Shown here piece by piece: positions 16,410 to 25,393 of a stretch of DNA of 34,234 nucleotides. Location: assembly GCA_026393245.1 (NCBI GenBank), contig JAPLAO010000135.1, forward strand, positions 7,915 through 42,148. Reading direction: 5' to 3'. Numbering within the stretch: position 1 is the first letter of the stretch; every line of letters begins with the position of its first letter. The position numbers and the translations under genes are program-made. This stretch comes from Mycobacterium sp. GTDB taxonomy: Bacteria > Actinomycetota > Actinomycetes > Mycobacteriales > Mycobacteriaceae. The notes beneath the pieces are model-generated. The model did not search any database and had not been told where the DNA came from. It saw only the letters and a program-made list of their open reading frames with translations.

Positions 16410-17087
16410 CTAGGCCAGGAAGCCGCGCAGCAGCGCCGCCGAACCGGCGACGTGGACCAGCATCGCCGCGGCTGCCGCGTCGGGATCGCCGGCCAGGATC
16501 GCGTTGACGATGACGTCGTGCTGACCGTCGGAGTGAGTGATATTGCGCCCCAGCAAAGGAATTCGATCCAGTAGCGCATTGAGCCGCATCCGGTTCTCGG
16601 CGACCAACAGCACCAGTGACGGTGAGCCGGCCGCCTCGGCGATCGCCAGGTGCAGCCGGGAGTCCAGCCGGCGGTAATCGTCGAGGTCCGCCGCGCGCAC
16701 ATCAGCGAGCCGTGCCGACAGCACCTCACGCTCTGCCGGGGTCAGCGACGCCTCGGCTGCCATCCGGGCCGCGCCGACCTCCAGAATCTCGCGAAGCCGA
16801 AGTGCGTCGTCGATCTCGGCGCGGTTGACACCGTGAGCGCCCCCGGTGACGGCCGGTAGTCGTTCAGCCAGGAATGTGCCGCCATAGCGCCCGCGCCGCG
16901 ACACCAGGTAACCCGTATCGGACAGCGATTTGATTGCCTCGCGCACGGTGTCGCGACTCACGCCGAGGCGAGCGGCGAGTTCGCGTTCGGGCGGCAGACG
17001 ACCCCCCGGTGCCAGCACACCCAGCCGGATGGTCTGCAACAACCGACCGACGGTGTCCTCGAAGGCATTGCCGAGCGGTCGAAACAA
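16410..17087 (-). CDS. FadR-type GntR transcriptional regulator
   Basis: A 225-residue regulator. Residues 10-75 form the GntR winged helix (LPPERELAARLGVSRDTVREAIKSLSDTGYLVSRRGRYGGTF). Residues from about 95 to 220 form an all-helical FCD ligand domain, with RLDSRLHLAIAEAAGS and the Asp/His residues that bind metal or ligand. It ends the glnA4-aldC-SDR operon, 34 bp after the SDR gene, so it probably controls that operon in response to a pathway intermediate. Start is TTG 17087 because no in-frame ATG or GTG is available nearby; no good ribosome site is seen, so the start is uncertain. It is not part of the M. tuberculosis cluster as I recall it. Confidence 0.85.
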   Translation of the reverse strand: MFRPLGNAFEDTVGRLLQTIRLGVLAPGGRLPPERELAARLGVSRDTVREAIKSLSDTGYLVSRRGRYGGTFLAERLPAVTGGAHGVNRAEIDDALRLREILEVGAARMAAEASLTPAEREVLSARLADVRAADLDDYRRLDSRLHLAIAEAAGSPSLVLLVAENRMRLNALLDRIPLLGRNITHSDGQHDVIVNAILAGDPDAAAAAMLVHVAGSAALLRGFLA

Positions 17088-17121
17088 CGCGGCTGCGGGG
17101 GGCGCGGGATCACAGGTGTTC

Positions 17122-17910
17122 CTACAGCGGAGTGACGTATGCCGAACTGATACCGCCGTCGACTAGGAAAGTCGACCCGGTGATGAACGAGGCGTCGTCG
17201 CTGGCAAGGAATGCCACAGCGGCGGCAAGTTCCTCGGCTTCGGCAAAGCGGCCCAGCGGGATGTGCACTAGGCGGCGCGCCGCCCGCTCGGGATCGGAAG
17301 CGAAGAGTTCCTGCAGCAGTGGGGTGTTCACCGGCCCCGGGCACAACGCGTTGACGCGGATGCCCTGGCGGGCGAACTGCACGCCGAGTTCGCGTGACAT
17401 CGCCAGCACGCCGCCCTTGGAAGCGGTGTAGGAGATCTGCGACGTGGCTGAGCCCATCACCGCGACGAACGACGCGGTGTTGATAATCGAGCCCTTCCCG
17501 GCCGGCACCATATGGCGCAACGCCGCACGGCAGCACAGGTACACGCTCTTGAGGTTGACATCCTGAACCCGTTGCCAGGCAGGCAGTTCGGTGGTCTCGA
17601 TGAGATCGTCATCGGGTGGGGAGATACCGGCGTTGTTGAAGGCGATGTCGATTGAGCCGTAGGTCGATGCGGCGGTGTCGAACAGATTGTTGACAGCGTC
17701 CTCGTCGGCGACGTCGACCGCGACGAACAGCCCGCCGAGTTCTTCCGCCACCGGGGTGCCGGTCTTGGGGTCGATATCGCCGACGACGATGGTCGCGCCC
17801 TCGGCGCGCATCCGCCGGGCGGTCGCCAGCCCGATACCGCTTGCCGCACCGGTGATCACCGCCACCTTGCCGGCCAGTCGCTGGGTCAAATCAATTTTCG
17901 GGCGCGTCAT
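17122..17910 (-). CDS. Short-chain dehydrogenase/reductase (Rv2857c-like)
   Basis: A 262-residue classical SDR. It has the cofactor motif TGAASGIG (20-27), an acidic residue at the end of strand 2 (VGDID) that favours NAD over NADP, and NNAG (92-95). Catalytic Ser147, Tyr161 and Lys165 are all present. The substrate is an alcohol or carbonyl compound. In the operon it lies between the aldehyde dehydrogenase and the regulator, so oxidation of a gamma-glutamylated amino-alcohol to the aldehyde is an attractive role. General annotation as 3-oxoacyl-ACP reductase would be misleading here. ATG 17910 overlaps the aldC stop as ATGA, so the two are co-translated. Confidence 0.88.
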   Translation of the reverse strand: MTRPKIDLTQRLAGKVAVITGAASGIGLATARRMRAEGATIVVGDIDPKTGTPVAEELGGLFVAVDVADEDAVNNLFDTAASTYGSIDIAFNNAGISPPDDDLIETTELPAWQRVQDVNLKSVYLCCRAALRHMVPAGKGSIINTASFVAVMGSATSQISYTASKGGVLAMSRELGVQFARQGIRVNALCPGPVNTPLLQELFASDPERAARRLVHIPLGRFAEAEELAAAVAFLASDDASFITGSTFLVDGGISSAYVTPL

Positions 17911-19274
17911 GGGGCCTCTCCGATCGCGTAGAAGACGTTTTTGGTTTCGGTGAAATGCAGCGGTGCGTCCGGTCCGAGTTCGCGACCCAGCCCGGATTGC
18001 TTGAACCCGCCGAACGGGGTGTTGTAGCGCACCGAGGAGTGCGAATTCACACTGAGGTTTCCCGCCTCGACGGCTCGCGAGACCCGCATTGCCCGCGACA
18101 GGTTGTCGGTCCAGATCGAGCCGGAAAGGCCGTATTCGCTGCTATTGGCAAGCGCGATCGCGTCGGCCTCATCCTCGAACGGCAGGACCACGACGACCGG
18201 ACCGAAGATCTCCTCGGTGACGGTGCGGTCTTCTCGACCAGGGGTGAGAACTGTGGGCGGGAACCAGTACCCGGGTCCACTCGGCGCGGACCCCCGAAAC
18301 GCGACGGGTGCGTCATCGGGAACATAGGCAGCCACCGCGTCGAACTGCTTACGGGACACCAGCGGTCCCATCTCGGTGTCGCGGGCACTGGGATCGCCGA
18401 CGACCACACCTTTGACCGCGGGCTCGAAAAGCTCCATGAAACGGTCGAAGACACTGCGCTGCAACAGAATCCGACTCCGCGCGCAGCAATCCTGGCCGGC
18501 GTTGTCGAACACCCCGTACGGCGCGGTGGCCGCGGCTCGTTCCAAATCGCAGTCATCGAAGATGATGTTGGCGCTCTTGCCGCCCAACTCCAGGGTCACT
18601 CGCTTGATCTGCTGCGCCGCGCCCGCCATAACATGCACGCCGACCTCGGTGGAGCCGGTGAAGACGAGCTTGCGGACATCCGGGTGGGTGATGAGCCGCT
18701 CACCCACCACCGAACCCTTACCCGGCAGTACCTGGAACAGATCGCGCGGCAGACCGGCCTCCAACGCCAGTTCACCGAGCCGGATCGACGTCAGCGGCGT
18801 CAACTCCGCCGGCTTGAGCACGACGGCGTTACCGGCGGCCAGCGCCGGCGCGAACCCCCACGACGCGATGGGCATCGGGAAGTTCCACGGGGTAATAATC
18901 CCGATGACCCCCATCGGCTCGTTAAAGGTGACATCCAGTCCCCCGGCGACCGGAATCTGCCTGCCGGACAACCGCTCCGGGGATGCCGAGTAGAACTGCA
19001 GCACATCGCGGACATGCCCGGCCTCCCACTCGGCCGCACCGATAGGATGCCCGGAGTTGGCGACCTCCAGCGCTGCCAGCTCGCCCACGTGGGCGTCGAC
19101 GGTGGCGGCGAAGGCGCGCAATGCGGCCGCACGCTCGGCCGGCGGGCTTGCGGCCCATGCCTTCTGGGCGACCTTGGCCCGCGCGATCGCGTCATCGACG
19201 CGGTCGACGTCAAATCTATCGACGGTGCGCAGCACTTCCTCGGTGGCCGGATTGATCAGCTCGGTGGTAGTCAC
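17907..19274 (-). CDS. aldC: NAD-dependent aldehyde dehydrogenase
   Basis: A 455-residue ALDH, the length I recall for M. tuberculosis AldC (Rv2858c). It contains ITPWNFPMPIASWGFAPALAAGNAVVLKPAE (cofactor and oxyanion Asn), FTGSTEVG, general base Glu in TLELGGKSANI, and nucleophile Cys263 in NAGQDCCARSR. It oxidises an aldehyde to the acid with NAD(P)+. Operon context suggests a gamma-glutamyl-aminoaldehyde, as for PuuC in the polyamine pathway. GTG 19274 overlaps the amidotransferase stop as GTGA. The open frame to 19718 runs inside the amidotransferase gene in another frame and is not used. Confidence 0.93.
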   Translation of the reverse strand: MTTTELINPATEEVLRTVDRFDVDRVDDAIARAKVAQKAWAASPPAERAAALRAFAATVDAHVGELAALEVANSGHPIGAAEWEAGHVRDVLQFYSASPERLSGRQIPVAGGLDVTFNEPMGVIGIITPWNFPMPIASWGFAPALAAGNAVVLKPAELTPLTSIRLGELALEAGLPRDLFQVLPGKGSVVGERLITHPDVRKLVFTGSTEVGVHVMAGAAQQIKRVTLELGGKSANIIFDDCDLERAAATAPYGVFDNAGQDCCARSRILLQRSVFDRFMELFEPAVKGVVVGDPSARDTEMGPLVSRKQFDAVAAYVPDDAPVAFRGSAPSGPGYWFPPTVLTPGREDRTVTEEIFGPVVVVLPFEDEADAIALANSSEYGLSGSIWTDNLSRAMRVSRAVEAGNLSVNSHSSVRYNTPFGGFKQSGLGRELGPDAPLHFTETKNVFYAIGEAP

Positions 19275-20014
19275 GAATGCACTCTTTCTTTCAAGAAGGT
19301 TCTGGCGGCATCGACGAGCCCGGTGAACAATCTCAGGTCGTCGAGGGTCTCCTCGGGATGCCATTGGACGGCCACAATGAAGTGATCCCCGGGCAACTCC
19401 AGCGCTTCGATCACGCCGTCGGCGTCGCGGGCACTGACCACCAGACCGTCGCCCAGGGCGTCGACGCCCTGGTGGTGGTAGCACTGCACTGCCGCAGCCT
19501 CTCCGATCACACCGGCCAGTCGACTTCCCGGCACGGTGCGAACCGTTGAGCCGGAGAACACCGCATTGCCCTGCTGGTGGCCGATATGTCCGAGGATGTC
19601 GGGCAGGTGCTGGTGCAAAGTGCCGCCGAGTGCGACGTTGAGTACCTGTGCGCCCCGGCAGATACCGAGTACCGGCATCCCGCGGCGCAGGGCCTCGCCC
19701 AGAAGTGCGAACTCCCAATGATCGCGATCACCAGCCGGTTGGTCGGTGGCCGGATGCGGCTCGTCGCCATAGGTGGACGGGTCGACATCACTACCTCCGG
19801 TGAGGATCAGCCCGTCGACACCGTCAAGCACCCTCGCGGCGATATCGGCGTCAACGTGCTGCGGCGGCAGCAGCGTCGCGATCCCGCCGGCGCGGACCAC
19901 ACCCTGAAGGTAGGCATCTTTGAGGAAGCTGGCGCGGACATCCCACACTCCGGTTTGGGCCTGCTGCAGATAGGTGGTCAGGCCGATCACCGGTCGGGGG
20001 CTAGAGGCGCTCAA
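19271..20014 (-). CDS. Class I glutamine amidotransferase / gamma-glutamyl hydrolase (PuuD-like, Rv2859c-like)
   Basis: A 247-residue peptidase-C26 protein. Nucleophile Cys119 sits in GICRGAQVLNVALGG, and the catalytic His-Glu pair in AVQWHPEE. ITGGSDVDPSTYGDEPHPATD and the DRDHWEFALL region are typical of PuuD, which hydrolyses gamma-glutamyl-GABA to glutamate and GABA. In this operon it would release the oxidised product from glutamate as the last step. The start is TTG 20014, overlapping the glnA4 stop by 14 nt; GTG 19990 is an alternative. It lacks the long repetitive N-terminal extension that I recall in the M. tuberculosis homologue. Confidence 0.88.
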   Translation of the reverse strand: MSASSPRPVIGLTTYLQQAQTGVWDVRASFLKDAYLQGVVRAGGIATLLPPQHVDADIAARVLDGVDGLILTGGSDVDPSTYGDEPHPATDQPAGDRDHWEFALLGEALRRGMPVLGICRGAQVLNVALGGTLHQHLPDILGHIGHQQGNAVFSGSTVRTVPGSRLAGVIGEAAAVQCYHHQGVDALGDGLVVSARDADGVIEALELPGDHFIVAVQWHPEETLDDLRLFTGLVDAARTFLKERVHS

Positions 20015-21386
20015 AGCCGCGAACTTTCTCCCAATCGGTCACCGCGGCGTTAAACGCCGCCAGCTCGACGCGGGCGTTGTTGAGGTAGTGCTCGACCACC
20101 TCATCGCCGAACGCCTCGCGAGCCACCGCCGATGCATCAAACAGCTCGGCGGCGTGCGCCAGTGTCCCCGGAAGCCGTTGCGCACCAGAGCTGTACGCAT
20201 CCCCCGAACACGGCTCGGAAAGCTCCAAACCCTGGTCGATGCCGTGTAACCCGCCGGCGATCAGCGCTGCCACCGCCAGATACTGGTTGACGTCCCCACC
20301 GGGAATGCGGCACTCCACCCGCATCGAATGGCCGCTGCCCACCACGCGCATGGCGCAGGTCCGGTTATCCAGACCCCAGGCGATCGCGGTGGGCGCGAAG
20401 CTACCCTCGACAAAGCGCTTGTAGGAGTTGATATTCGGCGCACTGAACAGAGTGAGTTCCCGCATGGTGGCGAGTTGGCCGGCAATGAAACTGCGGAACA
20501 ACGCCGACATGCCCAGCGGATCACCCGCGTCGGCCAGGACGGCGCTGCCGTCGTCGCCGCGCAGCGAGATGTGGATATGACAACTGTTGCCCTCGCGTTC
20601 GTCGAACTTGGCCATGAAGGTCAGGCTCTTGCCGTGCTGATCAGCGATCTCCTTGGCGCCGTTCTTGTAAATCGTATGGTTATCACAGGTCACCAGAGCG
20701 TCGTCGTACCGAAAGGCGATCTCCTGCTGGCCGGGGTTGCACTCACCCTTGACGCCCTCGCAGTACATGCCGGCGCCGTCCATTCCCAGCCGGATATCGC
20801 GCAGCAGTGGCTCCATCCGCGTCGAGGCATGGATGGCATAGTCGACGTTGTAGTCGCTTGCCTTGCTCAGCCCGCGGTAGCCGGCCGCCCACGCGTCGCG
20901 ATAGGTGTCGTCAAACACGATGAACTCCAGTTCGGTACCCACCAACGCGACGAGCCCGCGCCCAGCCAACCGATCTAGTTGCGCTTGCAGGATGGCGCGT
21001 GGCGAGGCGACGACCGGATCTCCACCCGCCCAGCGCAAGTCGGCCATCACCAGCGCGGTGCCGGGCATCCATGGCAGCAGACGCAGGGTGCTCATATCCG
21101 GCGCCATCACCATGTCGCCGTAGCCCGATCCCCAACTCGACATCGCATAGCCGTCGACGGTGTTCATCTCCACGTCGACGGCGAGCAGGTAGTTGCAGCA
21201 TTCGGACCCGTGCGCGGCGACGTCCTCGGCGAACAGCCGGGCCGAGACCCGCTTACCGGTCAGCCTGCCCTGCATGTCGGCGAAAGCGACGATCACCGTG
21301 TGGATTTCGCCGGCGGTCATCAGCCGGTCCAACTCGCCGGGCGTCAGCATCCCCTGCCGACGGCCGACTGTGTTGTCAGGCGACAT
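20001..21386 (-). CDS. glnA4: Glutamine-synthetase-like gamma-glutamyl-amine ligase GlnA4
   Basis: A 461-residue member of the glutamine synthetase family, close in length to M. tuberculosis GlnA4 (Rv2860c). The beta-grasp N-terminus (VIVAFADMQGRLTGKRV) is followed by the catalytic domain: GTELEFIVF, EGVKGECNPGQQEIAFRYDDAL, KSLTFMAKF, NSCHIHISL and RVECRIPGGDVN. The metal-binding Glu residues and the Arg of the active site are present. The family attaches glutamate to amines using ATP. The Streptomyces GlnA4 acts on ethanolamine and GlnA3 on polyamines, so a role in amine detoxification and use as nitrogen source is more likely than ammonia assimilation. ATG 21386 has GAAGGGGG 6 nt upstream. 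It diverges from an amine/amino-acid permease. Confidence 0.92.
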   Translation of the reverse strand: MSPDNTVGRRQGMLTPGELDRLMTAGEIHTVIVAFADMQGRLTGKRVSARLFAEDVAAHGSECCNYLLAVDVEMNTVDGYAMSSWGSGYGDMVMAPDMSTLRLLPWMPGTALVMADLRWAGGDPVVASPRAILQAQLDRLAGRGLVALVGTELEFIVFDDTYRDAWAAGYRGLSKASDYNVDYAIHASTRMEPLLRDIRLGMDGAGMYCEGVKGECNPGQQEIAFRYDDALVTCDNHTIYKNGAKEIADQHGKSLTFMAKFDEREGNSCHIHISLRGDDGSAVLADAGDPLGMSALFRSFIAGQLATMRELTLFSAPNINSYKRFVEGSFAPTAIAWGLDNRTCAMRVVGSGHSMRVECRIPGGDVNQYLAVAALIAGGLHGIDQGLELSEPCSGDAYSSGAQRLPGTLAHAAELFDASAVAREAFGDEVVEHYLNNARVELAAFNAAVTDWEKVRGFERL

Positions 21387-21413
21387 CGGAGCCCCCTTCG
21401 CTAGAACGGATTA

Positions 21414-21436
21414 CCGACCCCCGGACGCGGGGTCGG
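21414..21436. promoter_or_regulatory. Inverted repeat in the glnA4/permease divergent region
   Basis: Arms CCGACCCC (21414-21421) and GGGGTCGG (21429-21436) flank a 7-nt centre. It lies 28 bp upstream of glnA4 within the 154-bp divergent gap. It may be an operator for the GntR regulator or a leader hairpin; no promoter hexamers stand out clearly. Confidence 0.35.
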
Positions 21437-21540
21437 GACCAAGGTTTACACAAACGACACCGCAAAAGGTAGGGCATCAGACCAATAAACGGCATATCGT
21501 GCCCACCACGCTCGCAATACCGCCGCGAAGGAGACCCACT

Positions 21541-23112
21541 GTGCCCGAGGGCCACGAACTACTTAACGAAGACGAACGGCAGTTGGCCCAGTTGGGCTAC
21601 TCGCAGGAACTCGATCGGTCCTGGTCGGGATTCTCGAACTTCGCCATCTCGTTCTCGATCATCTCGATCCTGGCGGGCTGCTTCACGTCGTTCGGCCTGG
21701 GCTGGAACAACGGCGGCCCGGCGGCCATCGCCTGGGGCTGGCCGATCCTCGCGACGTTCATCCTGCTGATCGGCTTCTGCATGTCGGAGTTGGTGTCGGC
21801 ATTCCCCACCTCCGGTGGAATCTATTGGTGGGCAGCCAAACTCGGCGGGCCGAAGGCCGGTTACTACACCGGCTGGCTCAACCTCGTCGGGCTGATCGCC
21901 ATCCTGGCCTCGGTGGCCTACGGCAGCGCGACCTTCCTGGACCTGACCCTGGGAACCCTCAGCGAGAACTGGGCGGCCGGCTACAGCCTCACGCGGGTGT
22001 TCGTGATGTTTCTGATCATCCTGGCGGTGGTGGCCGTCATCAACATCTTCTCCAGTCACCTGCTCGCCGTCATCAACAACATCTCGGTGTGGTGGCATGT
22101 GGCCGGAGCCGCCGCGGTGATCGCGATCCTGATCGTCATCCCTGAGCATCACGCCAGCGTCGGCGATGTGTTCGCCAAGACTGTCAACAACAGCGGGATG
22201 TGGGGCGGTGCCACCTCCGGGCTGGGCTGGCTGCTGCTCGTGCTGCCGATCTCGGCGATCCTGACCCAGTACACGATCACCGGCTACGACGCCTCCGCGC
22301 ACCTCTCGGAAGAAACCAAGAGCGCGGCAGGCGCCGCGGCCAAGGGCATCTGGCGGTCGATCTTCTACTCCGCGATCGGCGGCTGGATCCTGTTGCTGAC
22401 CTTCCTGTTCGCGGTTCAGGACGCCGACGGGGTGTCCAAGGCCGGCGGCGCGGTGGCGTCGATCTTCAGCCAGGCCCTGACCTCCAGGTGGGCGGCTGCT
22501 GTGTTGTTCATCTCCACCGCCGGGCAGTTGTTCTGCACCACGGCATGTCAGACCAGCGCCTCGCGCATGCTGTTCGCGTTCAGCCGCGACCGCGCGGTAC
22601 CCGGCCACCAACTGTGGTCGGCAGTGAACTCCCGGCGGGTGCCGGCCAACGCGGTGATCGTGACGGCGGTGATCGCCGCTCTGATCACGCTGCCCGCACT
22701 GGTGCCGGTGGATATCAACGGTGCGCCGGTGCCGATCGCCTTCTTCGCGGTGGTCTCCATCGGTGTGGTCGGCCTGTACCTGGCCTTCGCGGTGCCGATC
22801 TACTACCGCTGGAAGGCCGGCGATTCGTTCCCGGTCGGAAGCTGGAACCTCCGAGGCCACTACAGGTGGATGGCACCGCTGGCGCTGGCCGAAATCATCC
22901 TGACCTCGATCGTCGCCATGTTCCCGACCGCACTCGGCGGGGTGCCGTGGGATCCGAGCTTCGAGTGGAAGTTCGTCAACTACACCCCACTGCTGGTCGG
23001 CGGGACGTTCATCCTGCTCTGGATCTACTGGCACGCCTCAGTGAAGAAGTGGTTCACCGGTCCGGTGCGCCAGGTCGACGAGACCGGCGCGCAATTAGGT
23101 GGCGTCCGCTAA
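21541..23112 (+). CDS. APC-superfamily amino acid/amine permease (GABA/choline permease type)
   Basis: A 523-residue inner-membrane transporter with about 12 helices. [62 protein letters not shown] and [19 protein letters not shown] are hallmarks of the GABA/choline/polyamine permease branch (fungal Uga4/Hnm1-like). It probably imports the amine or amino acid used by the divergent GlnA4 operon. GTG 21541 has AAGGAG 7 nt upstream, a strong ribosome site; the longer frame back to 21193 lies antisense to glnA4. It overlaps the convergent DsbA-like gene by 4 bp (CTAA). Confidence 0.9.
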   Translation: MPEGHELLNEDERQLAQLGYSQELDRSWSGFSNFAISFSIISILAGCFTSFGLGWNNGGPAAIAWGWPILATFILLIGFCMSELVSAFPTSGGIYWWAAKLGGPKAGYYTGWLNLVGLIAILASVAYGSATFLDLTLGTLSENWAAGYSLTRVFVMFLIILAVVAVINIFSSHLLAVINNISVWWHVAGAAAVIAILIVIPEHHASVGDVFAKTVNNSGMWGGATSGLGWLLLVLPISAILTQYTITGYDASAHLSEETKSAAGAAAKGIWRSIFYSAIGGWILLLTFLFAVQDADGVSKAGGAVASIFSQALTSRWAAAVLFISTAGQLFCTTACQTSASRMLFAFSRDRAVPGHQLWSAVNSRRVPANAVIVTAVIAALITLPALVPVDINGAPVPIAFFAVVSIGVVGLYLAFAVPIYYRWKAGDSFPVGSWNLRGHYRWMAPLALAEIILTSIVAMFPTALGGVPWDPSFEWKFVNYTPLLVGGTFILLWIYWHASVKKWFTGPVRQVDETGAQLGGVR

Positions 23113-23813
23113 CTGTCCGCCGGTTTCTCGATGTTGACGACTTCACCGCGGTTGATCGACACCCAGTCTCGGGCTTGCAGGTAGGGGCGGAACGCCGTGG
23201 CGATCGCCTGCTCATCGGCGGGGGTTTTCGGCCGCTGCAGTTCGTAGAGATGCGGGAACTCCGTCCACGCGACGACGGCGTCCCAGAGTCGCACGGCCGC
23301 GTCCCCGGTCGGTGGATCCACCAGCACCGGCCCGAATAGGCACTGACCGTCCGGGAAGAACAGCGTCGGCACCCCGTAACCCTTGGCGTCGACAACGCGC
23401 TGATGCTCGGCACGCACTTCGTCGTGGGTGGTGGGATCGGCGATCGCCGCATCGACCAGGTCGGGATTCATGCCCAACTCGGCCAGCAGGTGACGGGCGA
23501 CGGACTTCTCGTGCGGCTTGTGTCCCTCTTCGTGCAGGGCTCGGCCGGCCCGGGCGTACCAGGCGTCGAGGTCAGCCATCGACGATCGCCGCAGCAGCGC
23601 ACCGATGCGCATCATCGACCACCCGTAGGACCAGTCGCGTTCCCAAGGATGCTTCTTACCCTCGACGCGGTTGATCTCCTCGAGACTGAAGAAGCGCCAA
23701 TTGACCTGCAGCCCAGTCAATCTGCTGACCTCGCGAATCCACAGCGAGGTCTGGTAGGCATACGGGCACATCACGTCGAAGTGGAAGTCGACGGACTCCG
23801 GACGCCCGGTCAC
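23109..23813 (-). CDS. DsbA-family oxidoreductase, Rv2466c-like, single-cysteine
   Basis: A 234-residue thioredoxin-fold protein with the inserted helical domain of the DsbA/FrnE class. The active-site region reads [14 protein letters not shown], so only Cys16 of the usual CxxC is present. A cis-Pro loop (YGVPTLFF) and the C-terminal block [34 protein letters not shown] resemble mycobacterial Rv2466c, a mycothiol-dependent reductase with CPWC. Absence of the second Cys suggests a transferase- or monothiol-type mechanism using mycothiol. No signal peptide, so cytosolic. GTG 23813 overlaps the stop of the upstream maleylpyruvate-isomerase-like gene (GTGA), implying a shared role. Confidence 0.85.
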   Translation of the reverse strand: MTGRPESVDFHFDVMCPYAYQTSLWIREVSRLTGLQVNWRFFSLEEINRVEGKKHPWERDWSYGWSMMRIGALLRRSSMADLDAWYARAGRALHEEGHKPHEKSVARHLLAELGMNPDLVDAAIADPTTHDEVRAEHQRVVDAKGYGVPTLFFPDGQCLFGPVLVDPPTGDAAVRLWDAVVAWTEFPHLYELQRPKTPADEQAIATAFRPYLQARDWVSINRGEVVNIEKPADS

Positions 23814-24616
23814 ATCGTGTACCGAAGATTGCGGGCGGCGCGCTCACCCAGTTCGGCGTCACCGGTCCAGGTGATTGCGCGCGCATCGATGGGTCCTTGC
23901 GGATCGATGCGCCCGCAGGCCAACTGGATGAACGTCGTCGAGTCGGTATTCACTTCGACGTCTGGATTGTCCAGGCGCTCAATTCGTTTGGCGCGTCCGT
24001 CTACCGCAACGGCGTAGTCGGCGGCGATCGGACCGTCCAGGTGAAAGACGATGCTCTTGCCGTCGGGCAGGCCAATTTTCTTGCCGACGATGTAACTCAG
24101 CGAGCCCTCGACCTCGGCCAGTGCGATCTCGGCGGCCACCCCGGTGTCATCGGTCGAAAGGCCCAACGGTGTGGTCATGTCGCGCTCGTGAACCCAGAAG
24201 TCGAACACCCGGATCGCCAGGAACTTCCCGTAGGTGCCCGGGCCGACCGGCGTGAATGACGGGCGCTCCACATCGGCCTGCGACAGCGCGTCCAGATCGC
24301 GCCGGCGGCTGGCGAAGACCGCGCGAACCTCATCCAGGTACTGCGCCCCGCGCAGACCCGCGGTCCGTGCCAGGAACTCCCCGGCCCGCTCGAACGGCGG
24401 AATCGCCGCGGCGTCCTCAGGCACCCAGCCGGCCAGCACGGCCTCGACACTGGTCAGGTGGTCGACCACCCCGCGCACCGTCCACTCCGGGCACAGCGAC
24501 TGCACCGTCCACTGCGTCTCATCAAACCCGTCGCACAACGCCTCAACCCCTGCGTAACAGCTGTTCAGCGCGGTGCGAAGCTCCTCGACGCTCCGCGTCG
24601 CCGTTCCTGATGCCAT
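23810..24616 (-). CDS. Maleylpyruvate isomerase family, mycothiol-dependent enzyme
   Basis: A 268-residue member of the DinB/MDMPI fold family. The N-terminal four-helix bundle shows [23 protein letters not shown], with the first metal His in VVDHL, and [15 protein letters not shown] supplies further ligands. A C-terminal sterol-carrier-like domain follows from about residue 180. The characterised enzyme from Corynebacterium isomerises maleylpyruvate using mycothiol. Most mycobacterial paralogues have unknown substrates, so this name is a family label. ATG 24616 has GGAGG about 8 nt upstream. Overlap with the DsbA-like gene and divergence from a TetR gene suggest a small regulated, mycothiol-linked unit. 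Confidence 0.85.
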   Translation of the reverse strand: MASGTATRSVEELRTALNSCYAGVEALCDGFDETQWTVQSLCPEWTVRGVVDHLTSVEAVLAGWVPEDAAAIPPFERAGEFLARTAGLRGAQYLDEVRAVFASRRRDLDALSQADVERPSFTPVGPGTYGKFLAIRVFDFWVHERDMTTPLGLSTDDTGVAAEIALAEVEGSLSYIVGKKIGLPDGKSIVFHLDGPIAADYAVAVDGRAKRIERLDNPDVEVNTDSTTFIQLACGRIDPQGPIDARAITWTGDAELGERAARNLRYTM

Positions 24617-24671
24617 CGTAGAAACCTCCGTCGCTGCACAATGCCGGGGCGAACACCCCGCGACCTACATT

Positions 24672-24696
24672 AGTAGATCCCTGCAGATAATCTAGT
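24672..24696. promoter_or_regulatory. Possible TetR operator
   Basis: AGTAGAT (24672-24678) and ATCTAGT (24690-24696) form an imperfect inverted repeat (6 of 7) with an 11-nt centre. It touches a TAATGT hexamer (24667-24672, - strand) that could be the -10 of the isomerase-like gene, so binding there would repress it. Confidence 0.3.
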
Positions 24697-24741
24697 CGGC
24701 GCGTGTCGGCCGTTACCGCGGAGGATTACCGTCAAACCGTC

Positions 24742-24747
24742 TACTAT
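24742..24747 (+). promoter_or_regulatory. -10 element of the TetR gene
   Basis: TACTAT, close to consensus, is followed by 7 nt and ATG 24755, giving a leaderless transcript. Confidence 0.55.
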
Positions 24748-24754
24748 TTCGCCC

Positions 24755-25390
24755 ATGGATGCTCCGCAGCTAAAGCGTGGCCGGGGTCGGCCCCGGATCC
24801 ATGAAGACGACGTCCTGCTAGAGGCCGCGTTCAAGGCGTTTGCGGCCGATGGCTACGAGGGCATGTCGGTGCGGACGGTGGCAACCGGACTCGGACTGAG
24901 CCACGGCGCGCTGAATCGGCGCTTCGGCAGCAAATGGGAGATCTTCGAAGCTTCAATCCACCACGGTTTTGCGACGATGCTCGCCGCGATGGCGTCAGAT
25001 CGGGCTGCGCGACCGATGCCGGCCGACGATCTGGCGGAGGTCCGCGAGATCATCCGCAGTTTCATGGTGGTCAACGAACATCGGCCCGAATTCTGCCAGC
25101 TGATGAATATGGAGGGTCTGCGCCGCACACCGCAACTCGAGGTAATCATGGCGGCCAGCCTCGAAGCACTCATTCCCCATCTCAGCGCACTGCTGCGCCG
25201 ATTGGAGACGGCGGGCGTGATCTACCCCATCACGATTCGGGCTTTGTTTTTTCTGGTGGCCCACGGCGCCGAAGCGGCATTCAGCCTGACCGGAATCTCG
25301 TCGTACTTCGATGACCTCGACGGCCCCCTCGACGCCCGGGCTCACATCGAGGCGATGACAGATCTGGTCATGCGCGGGATCACACGGTAG
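24755..25390 (+). CDS. TetR-family regulator with AT-hook-like N-terminus
   Basis: A 211-residue regulator. Residues 35-60 are the helix-turn-helix (MSVRTVATGLGLSHGALNRRFGSKWEIF). Before it, RGRGRPRIHED resembles an AT-hook, which may add minor-groove contact. The C-terminal ligand domain is helical and includes a hydrophobic stretch near IRALFFLVAHGAEAAFSLTG. It diverges from the isomerase-DsbA pair across 138 bp containing an imperfect inverted repeat, so it most likely represses that pair. The effector is unknown. Translation is probably leaderless from ATG 24755. Confidence 0.85.
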   Translation: MDAPQLKRGRGRPRIHEDDVLLEAAFKAFAADGYEGMSVRTVATGLGLSHGALNRRFGSKWEIFEASIHHGFATMLAAMASDRAARPMPADDLAEVREIIRSFMVVNEHRPEFCQLMNMEGLRRTPQLEVIMAASLEALIPHLSALLRRLETAGVIYPITIRALFFLVAHGAEAAFSLTGISSYFDDLDGPLDARAHIEAMTDLVMRGITR

Positions 25391-25393
25391 TCG

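Noticed and set aside
16214-16410. Rho-independent terminator of the GntR gene ahead of the riboswitch
   Set aside because: Only a 4-bp CGAG/CTCG pairing is present near 16387-16405, with no T-tract.
19275-19718. N-terminal extension of aldC
   Set aside because: The added Arg-rich sequence is a frame shadow of the amidotransferase gene, and the GTG 19274 start matches the family length.
21559-23034. 491-codon open frame opposite the APC permease gene
   Set aside because: It is a highly charged His/Arg/Asp/Gln-rich antisense product typical of shadows of membrane-protein genes.
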